Source of the DNA: Akkermansia muciniphila
GTDB lineage: Bacteria > Verrucomicrobiota > Verrucomicrobiia > Verrucomicrobiales > V1-33
Direction: 5' to 3'
Length of the DNA stretch: 64,000 bases
Assembly: GCA_945861415.1 (NCBI GenBank)
Contig: CAMAUV010000002.1
Location: forward strand, 1-64,000
The translations under genes and the position numbers were made by a program. The notes under the pieces are model-generated. The model did no database searches, was not told where the DNA came from, and was given only the letters and a program-made list of their open reading frames with translations. Positions 19,368-29,860 of this stretch are shown piece by piece (within the stretch, counting starts at the first letter, position 1; each line of letters begins with the position of its first letter).

Positions 19368-20567
19368 ATGGCCAAAGAGAACCTCGACCGTCTGGAGCAG
19401 TTTGGGATCGATGTGATCCTCGGGCGGCGCCGCGGAATCAAGGCTTCGCTGCTGCGCGGAGCACTGAATGGCCTTTCGCGGCTGTTTCATGGACTGGTGC
19501 AGGCAAGGCTTAGCCTTTTCCGGCACCGTATAAAAACAGACTATCACCTAGGTGCCACAGTCATCAGTATCGGCAATTTGACCGTGGGCGGAACTGGAAA
19601 GACGCCCGTGGTGGAAATGCTAGCCCGCCGCCTCGCTGGCGAGGGACGGAAAGTGGGCATTCTCAGCCGTGGATATAAGCGTGTGAAACCGCCGCTCAGG
19701 CAGCACATCAGCCGCCGCATCAGGGGGCACAAGCCGGAGGATGATCCCCCCACTGTGGTGAGCACTGGCGGGGAAATTCTGGGGGATCCCGCGAATGCCG
19801 GTGACGAGCCCTTCATGCTCGCGCGCAATCTTCCTGGTGTCGCCGTGGTAGTGGACAAGGACCGTGTGAAAGCCGGACGCTGGGCCGTGCGCGACTACGG
19901 CTGCGACACCCTCCTGCTCGACGACGGTCTGCAGTATGTGAAGCTGCGGCGGAAGATGGATATTGTCCTTGTCGACAGCACCGCGCCGTTTGGCAACGAC
20001 TACATGCTTCCCCGTGGCACACTACGCGAACCTCCCTGCAACCTTCGCCGTGCCAGTGTTGTTTTTCTCACCAAGTGCGACGGCAGTGATAACAGTGCCC
20101 TCATCACCCGCCTCCGCCGTTATAACAAAACCGCCGCCATCATTGAGTGTCGCCACCGGCCCGTACATCTACAGAATCTTCTCGATCCCGCCGACATTAA
20201 GCCCCTAGACTACCTGAACGGAAGAAAGGTCGGCACCGTCGCCGGCATCGCCGTGCCGGAGGCCTTTGAGAACATCCTGCGGCGGCTGGGAGCAAACATG
20301 GTCGTCACCCGCCGCTACACAGACCACCACCGCTACACGGAGGAGGAGATCAACGAATGCGTTCTCCGCGCTGATGACGAATTCGCCGACTGCGTCGTGA
20401 CCACTGAAAAGGATAGTGTGCGCTTTCCCGATCTCTCCAAGACACTCCTGCCTGTGTATTTCCTTCGCATCGAAATCGAGATCCTCGCCGGTCATGAGGA
20501 ATTTGAAGAATGCATTCGCCGCATCTGTCGCCCCACCGGCGTCGTGCCGCCTATGAAAATCCTGTAA
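19368..20567 (+). CDS. lpxK: Tetraacyldisaccharide 4'-kinase
   Basis: ISIGNLTVGGTGKTPVVEMLAR, ILSRGYKR, GDEPFMLAR, LLLDDGLQY. Confidence 0.95.
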   Translation: MAKENLDRLEQFGIDVILGRRRGIKASLLRGALNGLSRLFHGLVQARLSLFRHRIKTDYHLGATVISIGNLTVGGTGKTPVVEMLARRLAGEGRKVGILSRGYKRVKPPLRQHISRRIRGHKPEDDPPTVVSTGGEILGDPANAGDEPFMLARNLPGVAVVVDKDRVKAGRWAVRDYGCDTLLLDDGLQYVKLRRKMDIVLVDSTAPFGNDYMLPRGTLREPPCNLRRASVVFLTKCDGSDNSALITRLRRYNKTAAIIECRHRPVHLQNLLDPADIKPLDYLNGRKVGTVAGIAVPEAFENILRRLGANMVVTRRYTDHHRYTEEEINECVLRADDEFADCVVTTEKDSVRFPDLSKTLLPVYFLRIEIEILAGHEEFEECIRRICRPTGVVPPMKIL

Positions 20568-20570
20568 AGC

Positions 20571-21839
20571 ATGCTTCCCGATCTTATTGAAATCATCCCA
20601 CCCTCTGCCCCGGTGAATGCCACCGTGGTGCTGCCGGGTTCCAAGAGCATCACAAACCGTGTGCTCGTGCTCGCTGCTCTGGCGGACGGCGAAGTGACGC
20701 TGCGCGGCGCGCTGTGGAGCGAGGACACGCAGGCCATGGTGCTTTGTCTGGAGAAGCTCGGCTTTGCCCTCACTGTTTCGTCCGATCTTCACGAGCCGGC
20801 GAACCGCACCATTGCGGTGCAGGGGCGCGGCGGGATCATTACGAATGCGGGCACGGCGGAACAGCCGCTGGAGTTGTTCGTGGAGAATGCGGGCACGGCA
20901 GCGCGGTTCCTGCTGGCGATGGTGTGTCTCGGGCGCGGCGTGTACCGGCTGAGCGGCATCCCGAGGATGCACCAGCGGCCACAGGCGTCCCTTGTCCGCG
21001 CTCTGAGGAAATTGGGGTATCAGATTGATACCCCGAATGATTTTCTTCCAGCCGTCGTGAATGGCGTGGGGCCGAAACCCGGCGCATCCTGCCGCGTGAG
21101 TGTGGAGGAGAGTTCTCAATTTGCCTCCGCGCTCATCCTCAGCCAGCGCACCGGCGGGTGGAAAGTGGAAGTGACCGGCGCGAATGAAGATGAGTTGCCC
21201 TACGTGGACATGACGCGCCGGCTGGTGGGGACCTTCCCTTGGAGCGGCGGCACTTATGACATCGAGCCGGATGCCTCGGGTGCCAGCTACTTCTGGGCGG
21301 CGGACTGGCTCGTGCGCGGTATCGGGGGGGGCGTGCGCGTGGAACCTGCGCCGCAGTCCGGGATGCAGATGGATCAGAACTTCCTTGACCTCGTTCTGTG
21401 CCAGCCTTGGCGGGAAAACTACTCACGCACTACGGACCTCGCCGACAGCATCATGACCGCCCTCGCCATCGCGCCGTTCGCTCCGGGCATCACCGCTTTC
21501 CATGATCTGGGCCGGCTGCGCGTGCAGGAATGCGAGCGCGTAGAGGCGCTGCGCACAGAGTTGAGCAAATGCGGTGCGCGCGTGGAGGAGCAGGGAGACA
21601 CGCTCACGGTGCACCCCGGCCCGCTGCATGGTGCAGAAATCGAAACCTACAACGACCACCGTATGGCCATGTGTTTCGCCATCCTCGGCCTGCGCGTCCC
21701 CGGTATCCGATTGCGAAATCCCGCGTGCGTGCGGAAGACGTTCCCGAACTTCTTCGCTAAACTCGCCTCCCTCGGCGCAGGCGTGCGCGATGCCGTGACG
21801 GGCGAAAATCTAAGCGGCACTTCACTGCTGGCGGAGTGA
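20571..21839 (+). CDS. aroA: 3-phosphoshikimate 1-carboxyvinyltransferase (EPSP synthase)
   Basis: LPGSKSITNRVLVLAALADG, NAGTAARFLLAM, YNDHRMAMCFAI. Confidence 0.95.
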   Translation: MLPDLIEIIPPSAPVNATVVLPGSKSITNRVLVLAALADGEVTLRGALWSEDTQAMVLCLEKLGFALTVSSDLHEPANRTIAVQGRGGIITNAGTAEQPLELFVENAGTAARFLLAMVCLGRGVYRLSGIPRMHQRPQASLVRALRKLGYQIDTPNDFLPAVVNGVGPKPGASCRVSVEESSQFASALILSQRTGGWKVEVTGANEDELPYVDMTRRLVGTFPWSGGTYDIEPDASGASYFWAADWLVRGIGGGVRVEPAPQSGMQMDQNFLDLVLCQPWRENYSRTTDLADSIMTALAIAPFAPGITAFHDLGRLRVQECERVEALRTELSKCGARVEEQGDTLTVHPGPLHGAEIETYNDHRMAMCFAILGLRVPGIRLRNPACVRKTFPNFFAKLASLGAGVRDAVTGENLSGTSLLAE

Positions 21840-21846
21840 CGCAATT

Positions 21847-23700
21847 TCAACGCCTTCCGAATTTCCGCGCCAGTTCCTGGAAGCTGAAGAGAATGAGCGT
21901 GGGGTTTCCGGCGGGGCAGCAGTAGGGCATTTCGCAGGACAGCAGCCGTTGCACGAGACGGGTCACCTCAGCATGGCTTGCTGGAGGCTGGAACCGGGCT
22001 GCCTGCCGGGCCACGGCGGCGGCGAGGGAGTCGTCATCAAGCCGGTGACGCGGTGCACGGTCGCCGGCTTTTTGCAGTTCGTCGACCAGTAAACTGAGCA
22101 GAGCGTGAGGATCCCCATCACCGCTGCAGCCGGGCGGCAGGCTGTGCAGCATGACGGTGTTGCCGCCAAAGTCCTCGACCCCCAGCCCCATGAGCCGGAG
22201 TTTTTCGAAATGCGGTCGCAGGAGATCATGCTCGCGCGGGCTGAGAGTCACCGCCAGCGGAGCCAGCAGTGCCTGAGTGGCCGCGCCGCCCGCAGCGGCA
22301 CGGGCGCGGGTTTCTTCAAAAAGAATGCGTTCCCATGCAGCGGAGGGACTCAATACCACTAGCCCGTCCCCACTTTGCAGCAGCCAGTATTGATCGCCCA
22401 GCGGATGCAGCACGCGGAAAGGCATCGGCGGTTCCGTCACCGAAGCTTGCGGCTCAGCGCCGGGTGTCGAAGTGGTCGGCGGCTCACCGTCCGACGCGTT
22501 ATCCGGTGCATGCGCAGCGCTCTCCACCGCGGGTGGTGCCGGGTCCGCGCGCGGGGTGAGCATGGGCGACCAGTCACGGCGCAGCGAATGCTGTTCCTTC
22601 TCCGGGATGAGTGCCGGCTGCACCGGAGAGGGTTTCCAGTTCATCACCGGCAAGGGGCGGGCCGGCGGCGAATGCTCCAGCTGGACTGCCGGCTCCGCGG
22701 ATCTGCGGACACTTTGCTGCAGCGCTTCGCCCAGCATTTCCATGAGCGCGCTCTGCACTCCCAGACTGTCGCGGAAGCGCACCTCGCGCTTGGCAGGGTG
22801 CACATTCACATCCACTTCAGCCGGGTCGAGGCTGAGGAAAAGTAACGCCACCGGCCATGTGCCGCGCGGCAGGGCTTCTGCGTAGGCTCCGCGCAGCGCG
22901 TAATTGAACACCGAGCTCTCCACCGGCCGGCGGTTGAGAAAGGTGAACTGCAGGGCCCGACTGCTGCGGTGACTGCCGGGCCGCCCGATGAATCCCCGCA
23001 CGGTGACGCCGCGCAGAGTGCGTTCTTCGACCTCAATAAGTTGCGCCGCGATCTCAGCACCGGCAAGCCCTGCAATGCGCTCCCGCAGCGCACTTCCTCC
23101 GGGCAGGTGAAAAATCAGCCGGTCATCGCGGGTGAGACTGAAGGCGACCTCGGGATATGCCAGAGCATGCACCCGCACCTGCTGCTCAATGTGACTAAAT
23201 TCCGTGTTTTCGGAGCGCAGAAACTTCCTTCGCGCCGGCACATTGTAGAATAAATTGCGCACCTCAATGTGCGTGCCGGGAGCTTCGCCGGCCTCATTCA
23301 CTCCCAGCAGCCGCCCCCCGTCGATGCTCACCTGAGTACCGCACAGAGCACCATGTTCGCGCGTTGTCAGGGTAAAGCGCGACACACTAGCAATGCTTGG
23401 CAGCGCCTCTCCGCGAAAACCCATGGTGGTGATGGCCGCGAGATCTTCTTTTGTGCGTAGCTTGCTCGTCGCATGCCGTTCGACGCACAGCAGCGCATCC
23501 TCGCGCCCCATGCCGCTGCCATCGTCCACGATTTTGATGAGGGCCACTCCTCCGCTGCGTACTAGAATATCGATCCGGCGCGCACCGGCATCGATACTGT
23601 TCTCCAGCAGTTCCTTGACCACCGCAGCCGGACGCTCCACCACCTCGCCAGCCGCAACTTGGCTGGCGAGCGCATCGGAGAGCACCTTGACCTTTGACAT
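21847..23700 (-). CDS. mutL: DNA mismatch repair protein MutL
   Basis: VLSDALASQVAAGEVVERPAAVVKELLENSIDAGA, DDGSGM, TMGFRGEALPSIASV; ATG at 23700 preferred over the longer ORF start. Confidence 0.95.
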   Translation of the reverse strand: MSKVKVLSDALASQVAAGEVVERPAAVVKELLENSIDAGARRIDILVRSGGVALIKIVDDGSGMGREDALLCVERHATSKLRTKEDLAAITTMGFRGEALPSIASVSRFTLTTREHGALCGTQVSIDGGRLLGVNEAGEAPGTHIEVRNLFYNVPARRKFLRSENTEFSHIEQQVRVHALAYPEVAFSLTRDDRLIFHLPGGSALRERIAGLAGAEIAAQLIEVEERTLRGVTVRGFIGRPGSHRSSRALQFTFLNRRPVESSVFNYALRGAYAEALPRGTWPVALLFLSLDPAEVDVNVHPAKREVRFRDSLGVQSALMEMLGEALQQSVRRSAEPAVQLEHSPPARPLPVMNWKPSPVQPALIPEKEQHSLRRDWSPMLTPRADPAPPAVESAAHAPDNASDGEPPTTSTPGAEPQASVTEPPMPFRVLHPLGDQYWLLQSGDGLVVLSPSAAWERILFEETRARAAAGGAATQALLAPLAVTLSPREHDLLRPHFEKLRLMGLGVEDFGGNTVMLHSLPPGCSGDGDPHALLSLLVDELQKAGDRAPRHRLDDDSLAAAVARQAARFQPPASHAEVTRLVQRLLSCEMPYCCPAGNPTLILFSFQELARKFGRR

Positions 23701-24114
23701 GATGGCAGGGAAGTCCGGCAGATGCCCGCCGGGGCAAGAGGGTTGTTGGGGCTGGCGTGATGGTCTGCGGGTAATTGGAGGGGCGACAATAACAACCCGA
23801 CTATTGGAGACCGAGTTCAATGAAAACGCGCACGAAGCCACGGGCGCGAAGCTCTGCCTGTAACTTGAGTCGGGCGATTTCTACTCCCGCAAGCGTCGGA
23901 GCGACGGCGAAAAAATCTTCACGCTCAAGAAACGGTGCCACGCAGAATACTGAATGGCGCAGGCGTTTCCCGTGCTGCTGGTCATCCGGAATTCCGAGGG
24001 CGAGCGATTCGATGTGATGAGCGTGGGGCGGTGGCGGGAGAAGGCGCTCGCTGAAAAGGCGGGATGAAAATACTTTTAGATTCCGGCCGGTGGTTTCAGG
24101 GAGAAACGACTCGT

Positions 24115-27100
24115 TCAGTTCGTAGTGATGCTCATGCGGACGTAGTGGCGGAGGGCATTGAGCCACTCTGCGGCGTCGCGGAAGACTAGCGTGGTAGTGC
24201 CGTCGGCATTTGGGGTGGCGCTGAGCAGCGGCAGCGGAGTCCAGCCGTTGAGGTCGCTGCCGGCTTCCGCGGTGAGGGTGACGCTGGCCAGGGCCTGACT
24301 ACTCACGGTCCATGTGGCATGCAGGTGATCCAGCGTGTCCGGGCCGGGAGCGATGCTGTAGGTGGGCAGTGCAGTGAGCCTGTCGGACGGGGCTTTGTCG
24401 GGCATGGTGCCGAGGGCGAACTCGATCAGATTAGTCATGCCATCGCTGTCGGGATCTGCATCCGGGCCGGTGATGGCGGGGTTCGCGATTTCCGTGGCAT
24501 TGAAATGCCCATCCAGCCAGATGTGGAAGGTGACCGGGGTGACCAATGCGCCAGGGGAGCCGGCCCATTGGAGGGTGGCGGTCCAAGTGGCAGGCAGGTT
24601 GTGGTCGGGATTGGTGGCCGGACTGACCAATCGCAAGGCGGAACCGCGGCCATCGGCAGCTTCCGGCCAGCCGAGGGACTCTGCATTGTTGTAGGCGAAA
24701 TCCTTGATCGTATCCGCATCCGTGCCGATATCCGCCCCGTCGGGGCCGGTGATCCAGAGGCGTTCGCCGCTGTTGCTGAGGTTCCCGACGTACTCGCCGG
24801 CGATCCTAGCATTGAGGGATATTCCGTAGCGGGTGCGGAAGGCGCTTTTTTTTTTCACCAGCAGCACGGTGTCGCCGGGGGCGAGTGCCCGGATGGGCGA
24901 CTGTACGGTGGCGATACCGAAAGCGAACACGCATCCGGCAGAGATATTCACGTTGTCGAGGCTCACGGGATCGGGGCCGATAGCCATGAGTTCGAGGTAT
25001 TCGAATTCATCCTTGTCCGTGTAGCCGGCCAGCGTCTCCGCAGGGGTGGTGTCCGGCGGGTTATACATGATCTGATTCACGACCAGAGTCGATGCCGTGG
25101 CAGGCACTGTGGCGAACTGGAAGGTGGCTTCTGTGAGGGCGCTCCATTCGTTGGTGGCGCCGTTTTTCACGCGGGCTTTCACGGTGGTGTAGAGCGAGCC
25201 GGGAAGAGAGAAACTCACGCTGTCCGGCGAGGCCGTGGTGATAGCGGTGGTTGCGGTGGCCACTGCGGTGCCGCCCCACTCACGAGGATCGCTTCCGTCG
25301 GTGGTGTAGTAAATGGTGCTGCCAGCCGGGACGGTGGCGTTGGTGGAAATGCTCAGGGAAAAACCCGTAGGCACCACGCCGCCGTGCCGGCTGAAGGTGA
25401 CGGGCTCTGTGGCGGGCCAGAGGCCATGTAAACGGAAGCGGATGTCCGCATTCACATTTGTCGCCGAGCCGCCTACGGGTGTGTAAATGTAGCTGACGGG
25501 ATTGAACAGGAACTGACGCCGCGGGGGCAGGGAGGCAGTACGGTTCACACCGCTCACGGCCCATGTCCAATTGGCGGTGGAGGTCCAATTGGTCCAGAAG
25601 GCGGGCGGATCGCCGAGTGTCCCACCATACGTGTACTGTAGCAGCGGGCGGAACGGATCGGCCAGTTCCTTCATGCGCTTCTGGATCGGGCAGTTCGTAT
25701 TGACGCGGTCATCAAGGATGTTGCCGTTAAAGAACCAGTGGTTGATGCGGTCGGCATAGCGCAGTTTGAACTCCGCGGATGTGTAAAGCCCCCGCCAGAG
25801 ACGGCTCTGCTGGCTGCTCCCGGTGCCAGTGGTGGCTTTGAAGTCGATGGCGATCGTGTCATACCACGGCGGCTTGGTATTTCCGTGGCCAAAAGATCCC
25901 TCGGCATCCCAGATGTGCAGCCGCCATTTGCCTTCGGGAGTTTTCTCGCGGGAGGCGATCCAGTTGTTGTTCGGCCAGTCCCACGTGCTCATGTAGGTGT
26001 TGAGCAGCCAGTAGTCGATCATTTCATCCATCTCGATGCGACTTTGAATGGCGTCCCAGTTTGCCTGATTCGAAAGATTTTGTTCCGCAGCCACTATGGT
26101 GGCGTCCCAATGGCCCGCGTCGCCCTCCTCCACGATGTCGTTGATGCGGATGTCCCAGAGGTTTTCGGAATCAAAGTGGCGCTGGAAGTAGGGCTCGCGG
26201 TAGCGTTCCACCGTGTTGTAGAACCCTTTGTAAATCCCGTTCACATAAAGCGTGTTGAGGCGCCCCTGCACGGCTTTGTGCCCCATGTCGTTGAAGAGGC
26301 GGCGCACCAGTTCGTCTTTGATGAATGGGTTGCTGATGTCATTCTTGCCGGCCCGGGGGCGGAGTTCGTCGAACGATTTCACCGGATAGTCCTGACCGAG
26401 GAACGGATAATTGAGTTCGCCCTGCTCGTAGTCTTCGCGGAAGAAAAGATTGAAACTGGCCTTTTCCGTGTCATCAGCCGGCCATGGTGAGGCGGCGGTT
26501 TGGGTGAGCCTGAGCCGCGGACGGCTGTAAGGGCTGCTAGCAATGCGGATGCCTGCAGCCTCGGAAAAGCCCGCCGTGCCGTCCACGGGGAACCATTCCA
26601 AGTGCAGTGCCCGCTCAAACGGCCGTCCGTGCATGGTTCCCATGCTGTAGTCGGTGATGGCGTTGGGCTGGGTCCACACTCCGCTGCCGCTATACACGCC
26701 TCCATTGATGACCATGACCCCATGGTCCTTGTAAAAAGTCTTTGCCCCATCTCCCGTAAAGATCAGCGCTGGCACTGTCTGGAGCGAGGTGTTTTGATTG
26801 ATGAGCAGGGTAATGGTTTTAGTGTTCGAAGGCACGGCTCCAGCCATGAAGGCACGGGCACGGATGACGCGGCCCGTTTTGTCATTGGCCCCGGCGGCAA
26901 CATTCAGCGAACCACCAGCGGGATAGCGCGCCGAAGTCTCCGTGGGCTCGCTGCCGTCGGTGGTATAGCGGATCTCCGCACCGGGGGTGAGCGTCTGCAT
27001 GTGGAGGTCCTGGGCGCCGGTGTAAAAGCCTCCAGCCTTTGGCGTGAGAGAGGCTGCATCAGAGAAGAAATCCGGCGTTTTGCATCGCTTCTCACTACTA

Positions 27101-29778
27101 ATGGGGCCGTTGGCAGCGTTGGGAGTGGTGACATTGAAGTAGCCTAGCATTCCATCCACCGACGAGCGTCCGTAGCTGTGGAAGGCGTCCACGCGGGGAT
27201 AGTCGATGCTGTCCACCAGCGTGCCGTTCTGTGCGAGATAGACGGTCTCGCCGCCTTCGCTGAGTTTGAAGTTTGTGTGCAGATACAGCTGCCCGGTGAG
27301 GGCGCTGTTCTCATCGCAGAGCAGGAGCAGGTGGCCATTGGCCGGGATCATCGTGCCATTGGGGAAAGCCCACTTGATGAGGTTGCCGCTTTCATCGCTG
27401 AGCGACCATCCGGTTAGGTCCACGGGGAAACCGCCCGCGTTACGCAGTTCGATCCAGTCGGCGAATCCCGGCAGATTGGGGAATGGCGGTGGAAGGATTG
27501 GTTCCGCCCGGTTGTTAGGCACTTTGGGAAGATTTGGCTCCCAGACACCGCCGCTGGGCTCCCCGGCTCCCACGAAATACTGCATGCTGCTGCCGAGGCC
27601 GAAAAACGGTGTGATGGGTGTCTGCCGGGCATAGGTGACGCGGAAATCCTCGAGCCAGAGGTCCTTTCCGGGAGCCGCGGCATATGAGGCGTCCACTAGT
27701 TCAAGGACCGGACGGAAGGACTGGCTGCCGGCATTGTTCAGCGCGGCGAGAAACTGCCTGCGGGAGGCCGCTGCGGGAGCGCTAAGGGGCGCACTGAAGT
27801 TTGTGAAACCTGCTGCATCCGCTGCCGCCACTTTTAGCATTTCTGTTGGCAGCAACACGCGGCCGGAGTAACGGATTTCATCCAGCTTGAGCGGCCATGC
27901 CGCGCTGGCGGGTGCGGGCATAGCAGTGCCGGTAAACTTCCCGAAATCAATATTCCCTGCCGGATGCGTCCATGAATTATTCAGCACAAACGAGCTGCCC
28001 GCCACATAGTCTGTGTAGATGGTGATGCGCTTGGTCGCGCCGTCGTATGTGATGGAGACGTGACGCCAGACGTTGGTAGCCGTGTCATTGTACTGATCAC
28101 CGTCGGTGTAAACATCCGCGGCGGCGCTGTAGCTGTTAAAGTTTCCATCGCCGGAGGGCGTGTCCACAAAGGTGTAGCCGCCAGCACCTACGCGATTGTT
28201 ATCCAGTGGGGCCGGCGCAATCCCCACGGTGTCCCAGCGAGTACGGATTTTGCCAAAATTCGTCCGCGCCACGCCGTGGTCGAAGTCAATCTGCCAAGCA
28301 TGGCGGTCGGACGCCGTGGCACTGTCCGCATTAGGACCATCCACCAAACGCCGTATGAAGCTCTCGTACGTCGTCGGTTCACCAGTGATTTTGACGAACA
28401 TCTCCACCGTGAAGCTCGTGGTATTATAAAGCGCATTGTTCGACGCAGAGAATCGGGCGTTGGCGAGCGTGGCATCGAAACTGAAAGTGTTGTTATACAA
28501 GCCACCGGTGATGGGATCGAGGACCCTCGCCCCGGCGGTATCCGTGGAATATTTCGCCGCATTCGTCGTCACGAGCGCTGCCTGTGCGGTAGCGTTGTTT
28601 ACCACGCTGGGCGCATTGGCGATGGTGGCTCCATTGTTGCCCGCAACGGGATTGCCGCTGACGATGTGGTCTTCAAACCGCCACCAACTGAGGACCTCTG
28701 CGGCCGGCTGCACTGTCGAGCCAGCAAGCGAGCCCATGGGCAGGGCATCGGCGGGGCTGCCGCCCACGGGTTCCAGCTTCACACTCGCGGAATAGCCAGC
28801 GGCAGCTTTGAATTTAAAGGCCAGCGTGGTCGCAGCGAGGTCCGCCTCGGTCACCGCCCCGGCGGCCCACTGTGCGGCCATGTTGATTGCAGGGCCGTAA
28901 ATCCTTGACGGCTGCGTTGGCCCGGTGCCGGTGGCGTTGACGCGCAGCACGCCACTGTTGCCTGTGCCGCCGGTGGTCTGGAGGAGCTGATCGATCGTCA
29001 AAGCACTCCACGCGGCATCGGAAAATGGATCGGCGGCACTTGTCAGCCAGCCTGCGGGCGGCGTGCCGGTGGTCGTGTTGGTGATGCTGCCCGCAGTGTT
29101 GGTGTGAGTGCGGCTGGAGCCGTTAGCGTTGTTGAAGTTCTCACTTAACTCCGTGGTGGTGAGGATGCCGTTGTTCAATTCCAGTCCGGCATCAATCCGA
29201 AGGTCGCCTTTGCCATCCACGGACGCATTGGCCACCTGTATGGCCAGCACATTATCCCCTTCCACGAGGAACTGGTTCGCGGCACCGAGATTTACATCCA
29301 GCGTATCTGTGGGAGGGGCCGGACGGTTAGAAAAAGCCGGCTGATCCGCATACACAATGCCCTTTGCGGCCCCCAGCCGGGCCCGGGAGATTTCCTTGCC
29401 GTTGAGGAAGGCGATGTAGCCGTCATTGTAGTCGATGCGCAGCCGCAGGTTTTCCTTGCTGGCCGCATTGACGGCGGAAACCGTGAAGACCTTCCGCGCA
29501 TAGAGCGAGGACGTCTTTCCGTCGAGTTGTGACTTCAGATTCGTGCCCAATCCGCTATCCCCGGCATTGAATCCCAGAGGTGCCGTCCCTGTGGGCCACG
29601 CAGAGGCATTGAATGCCGAATCGAACCAAGCAGGCCCAGTGCCCAGACGCGGCTGGCCGCTTGCATCCCAGCGCAGAGCCCGTTCGTTGGGCGCTGCATT
29701 GATTTCATTGATGGTGACCTGACCGTGCAGCTGAGCACAGACAAGGACGGCGATGATGGAAACGGGAAATTTCTTCAT
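24115..29778 (-). CDS. Giant secreted CotH-kinase / lamin-tail-domain protein with LamG-like and chitobiase-like modules
   Basis: 1900-aa ORF (24115..29817; likely ATG 29778 before the signal peptide MKKFPVSIIAVLVCAQLHG): SWWRFEDHI LamG-like region, two LTD segments (FADWIELRNAGGFPVDLTGWSLSDESG), two YTTDGS(E/D)P motifs, CotH core (ELVRRLFNDMGH...WRLHIWDAEGSFG). Confidence 0.85.
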   Translation of the reverse strand: MKKFPVSIIAVLVCAQLHGQVTINEINAAPNERALRWDASGQPRLGTGPAWFDSAFNASAWPTGTAPLGFNAGDSGLGTNLKSQLDGKTSSLYARKVFTVSAVNAASKENLRLRIDYNDGYIAFLNGKEISRARLGAAKGIVYADQPAFSNRPAPPTDTLDVNLGAANQFLVEGDNVLAIQVANASVDGKGDLRIDAGLELNNGILTTTELSENFNNANGSSRTHTNTAGSITNTTTGTPPAGWLTSAADPFSDAAWSALTIDQLLQTTGGTGNSGVLRVNATGTGPTQPSRIYGPAINMAAQWAAGAVTEADLAATTLAFKFKAAAGYSASVKLEPVGGSPADALPMGSLAGSTVQPAAEVLSWWRFEDHIVSGNPVAGNNGATIANAPSVVNNATAQAALVTTNAAKYSTDTAGARVLDPITGGLYNNTFSFDATLANARFSASNNALYNTTSFTVEMFVKITGEPTTYESFIRRLVDGPNADSATASDRHAWQIDFDHGVARTNFGKIRTRWDTVGIAPAPLDNNRVGAGGYTFVDTPSGDGNFNSYSAAADVYTDGDQYNDTATNVWRHVSITYDGATKRITIYTDYVAGSSFVLNNSWTHPAGNIDFGKFTGTAMPAPASAAWPLKLDEIRYSGRVLLPTEMLKVAAADAAGFTNFSAPLSAPAAASRRQFLAALNNAGSQSFRPVLELVDASYAAAPGKDLWLEDFRVTYARQTPITPFFGLGSSMQYFVGAGEPSGGVWEPNLPKVPNNRAEPILPPPFPNLPGFADWIELRNAGGFPVDLTGWSLSDESGNLIKWAFPNGTMIPANGHLLLLCDENSALTGQLYLHTNFKLSEGGETVYLAQNGTLVDSIDYPRVDAFHSYGRSSVDGMLGYFNVTTPNAANGPISSEKRCKTPDFFSDAASLTPKAGGFYTGAQDLHMQTLTPGAEIRYTTDGSEPTETSARYPAGGSLNVAAGANDKTGRVIRARAFMAGAVPSNTKTITLLINQNTSLQTVPALIFTGDGAKTFYKDHGVMVINGGVYSGSGVWTQPNAITDYSMGTMHGRPFERALHLEWFPVDGTAGFSEAAGIRIASSPYSRPRLRLTQTAASPWPADDTEKASFNLFFREDYEQGELNYPFLGQDYPVKSFDELRPRAGKNDISNPFIKDELVRRLFNDMGHKAVQGRLNTLYVNGIYKGFYNTVERYREPYFQRHFDSENLWDIRINDIVEEGDAGHWDATIVAAEQNLSNQANWDAIQSRIEMDEMIDYWLLNTYMSTWDWPNNNWIASREKTPEGKWRLHIWDAEGSFGHGNTKPPWYDTIAIDFKATTGTGSSQQSRLWRGLYTSAEFKLRYADRINHWFFNGNILDDRVNTNCPIQKRMKELADPFRPLLQYTYGGTLGDPPAFWTNWTSTANWTWAVSGVNRTASLPPRRQFLFNPVSYIYTPVGGSATNVNADIRFRLHGLWPATEPVTFSRHGGVVPTGFSLSISTNATVPAGSTIYYTTDGSDPREWGGTAVATATTAITTASPDSVSFSLPGSLYTTVKARVKNGATNEWSALTEATFQFATVPATASTLVVNQIMYNPPDTTPAETLAGYTDKDEFEYLELMAIGPDPVSLDNVNISAGCVFAFGIATVQSPIRALAPGDTVLLVKKKSAFRTRYGISLNARIAGEYVGNLSNSGERLWITGPDGADIGTDADTIKDFAYNNAESLGWPEAADGRGSALRLVSPATNPDHNLPATWTATLQWAGSPGALVTPVTFHIWLDGHFNATEIANPAITGPDADPDSDGMTNLIEFALGTMPDKAPSDRLTALPTYSIAPGPDTLDHLHATWTVSSQALASVTLTAEAGSDLNGWTPLPLLSATPNADGTTTLVFRDAAEWLNALRHYVRMSITTN

Positions 29779-29860
29779 GGAAATGCGAGGGATGGGCGAT
29801 TGTGGCAAATTTGTCACGATCGCGGCAATGCCTTTTCTCGCGGAGTGGTCTGATCGATTC

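Noticed and set aside
20205-21119. 304-aa minus-strand ORF opposite lpxK/aroA
   Set aside because: Antisense to both intact genes, His/Arg-rich shadow composition.
23801-24166. 121-aa minus-strand ORF between mutL and the CotH gene
   Set aside because: Overlaps the CotH 3' end; the plus strand also reads partly plausibly (FPVLLVIRNSEGERFDVMSVGRW). I could not decide which strand, if either, is or was coding.
24319-25431. 370-aa plus-strand ORF opposite the CotH giant gene
   Set aside because: Gly-rich antisense reading of a supported coding frame.
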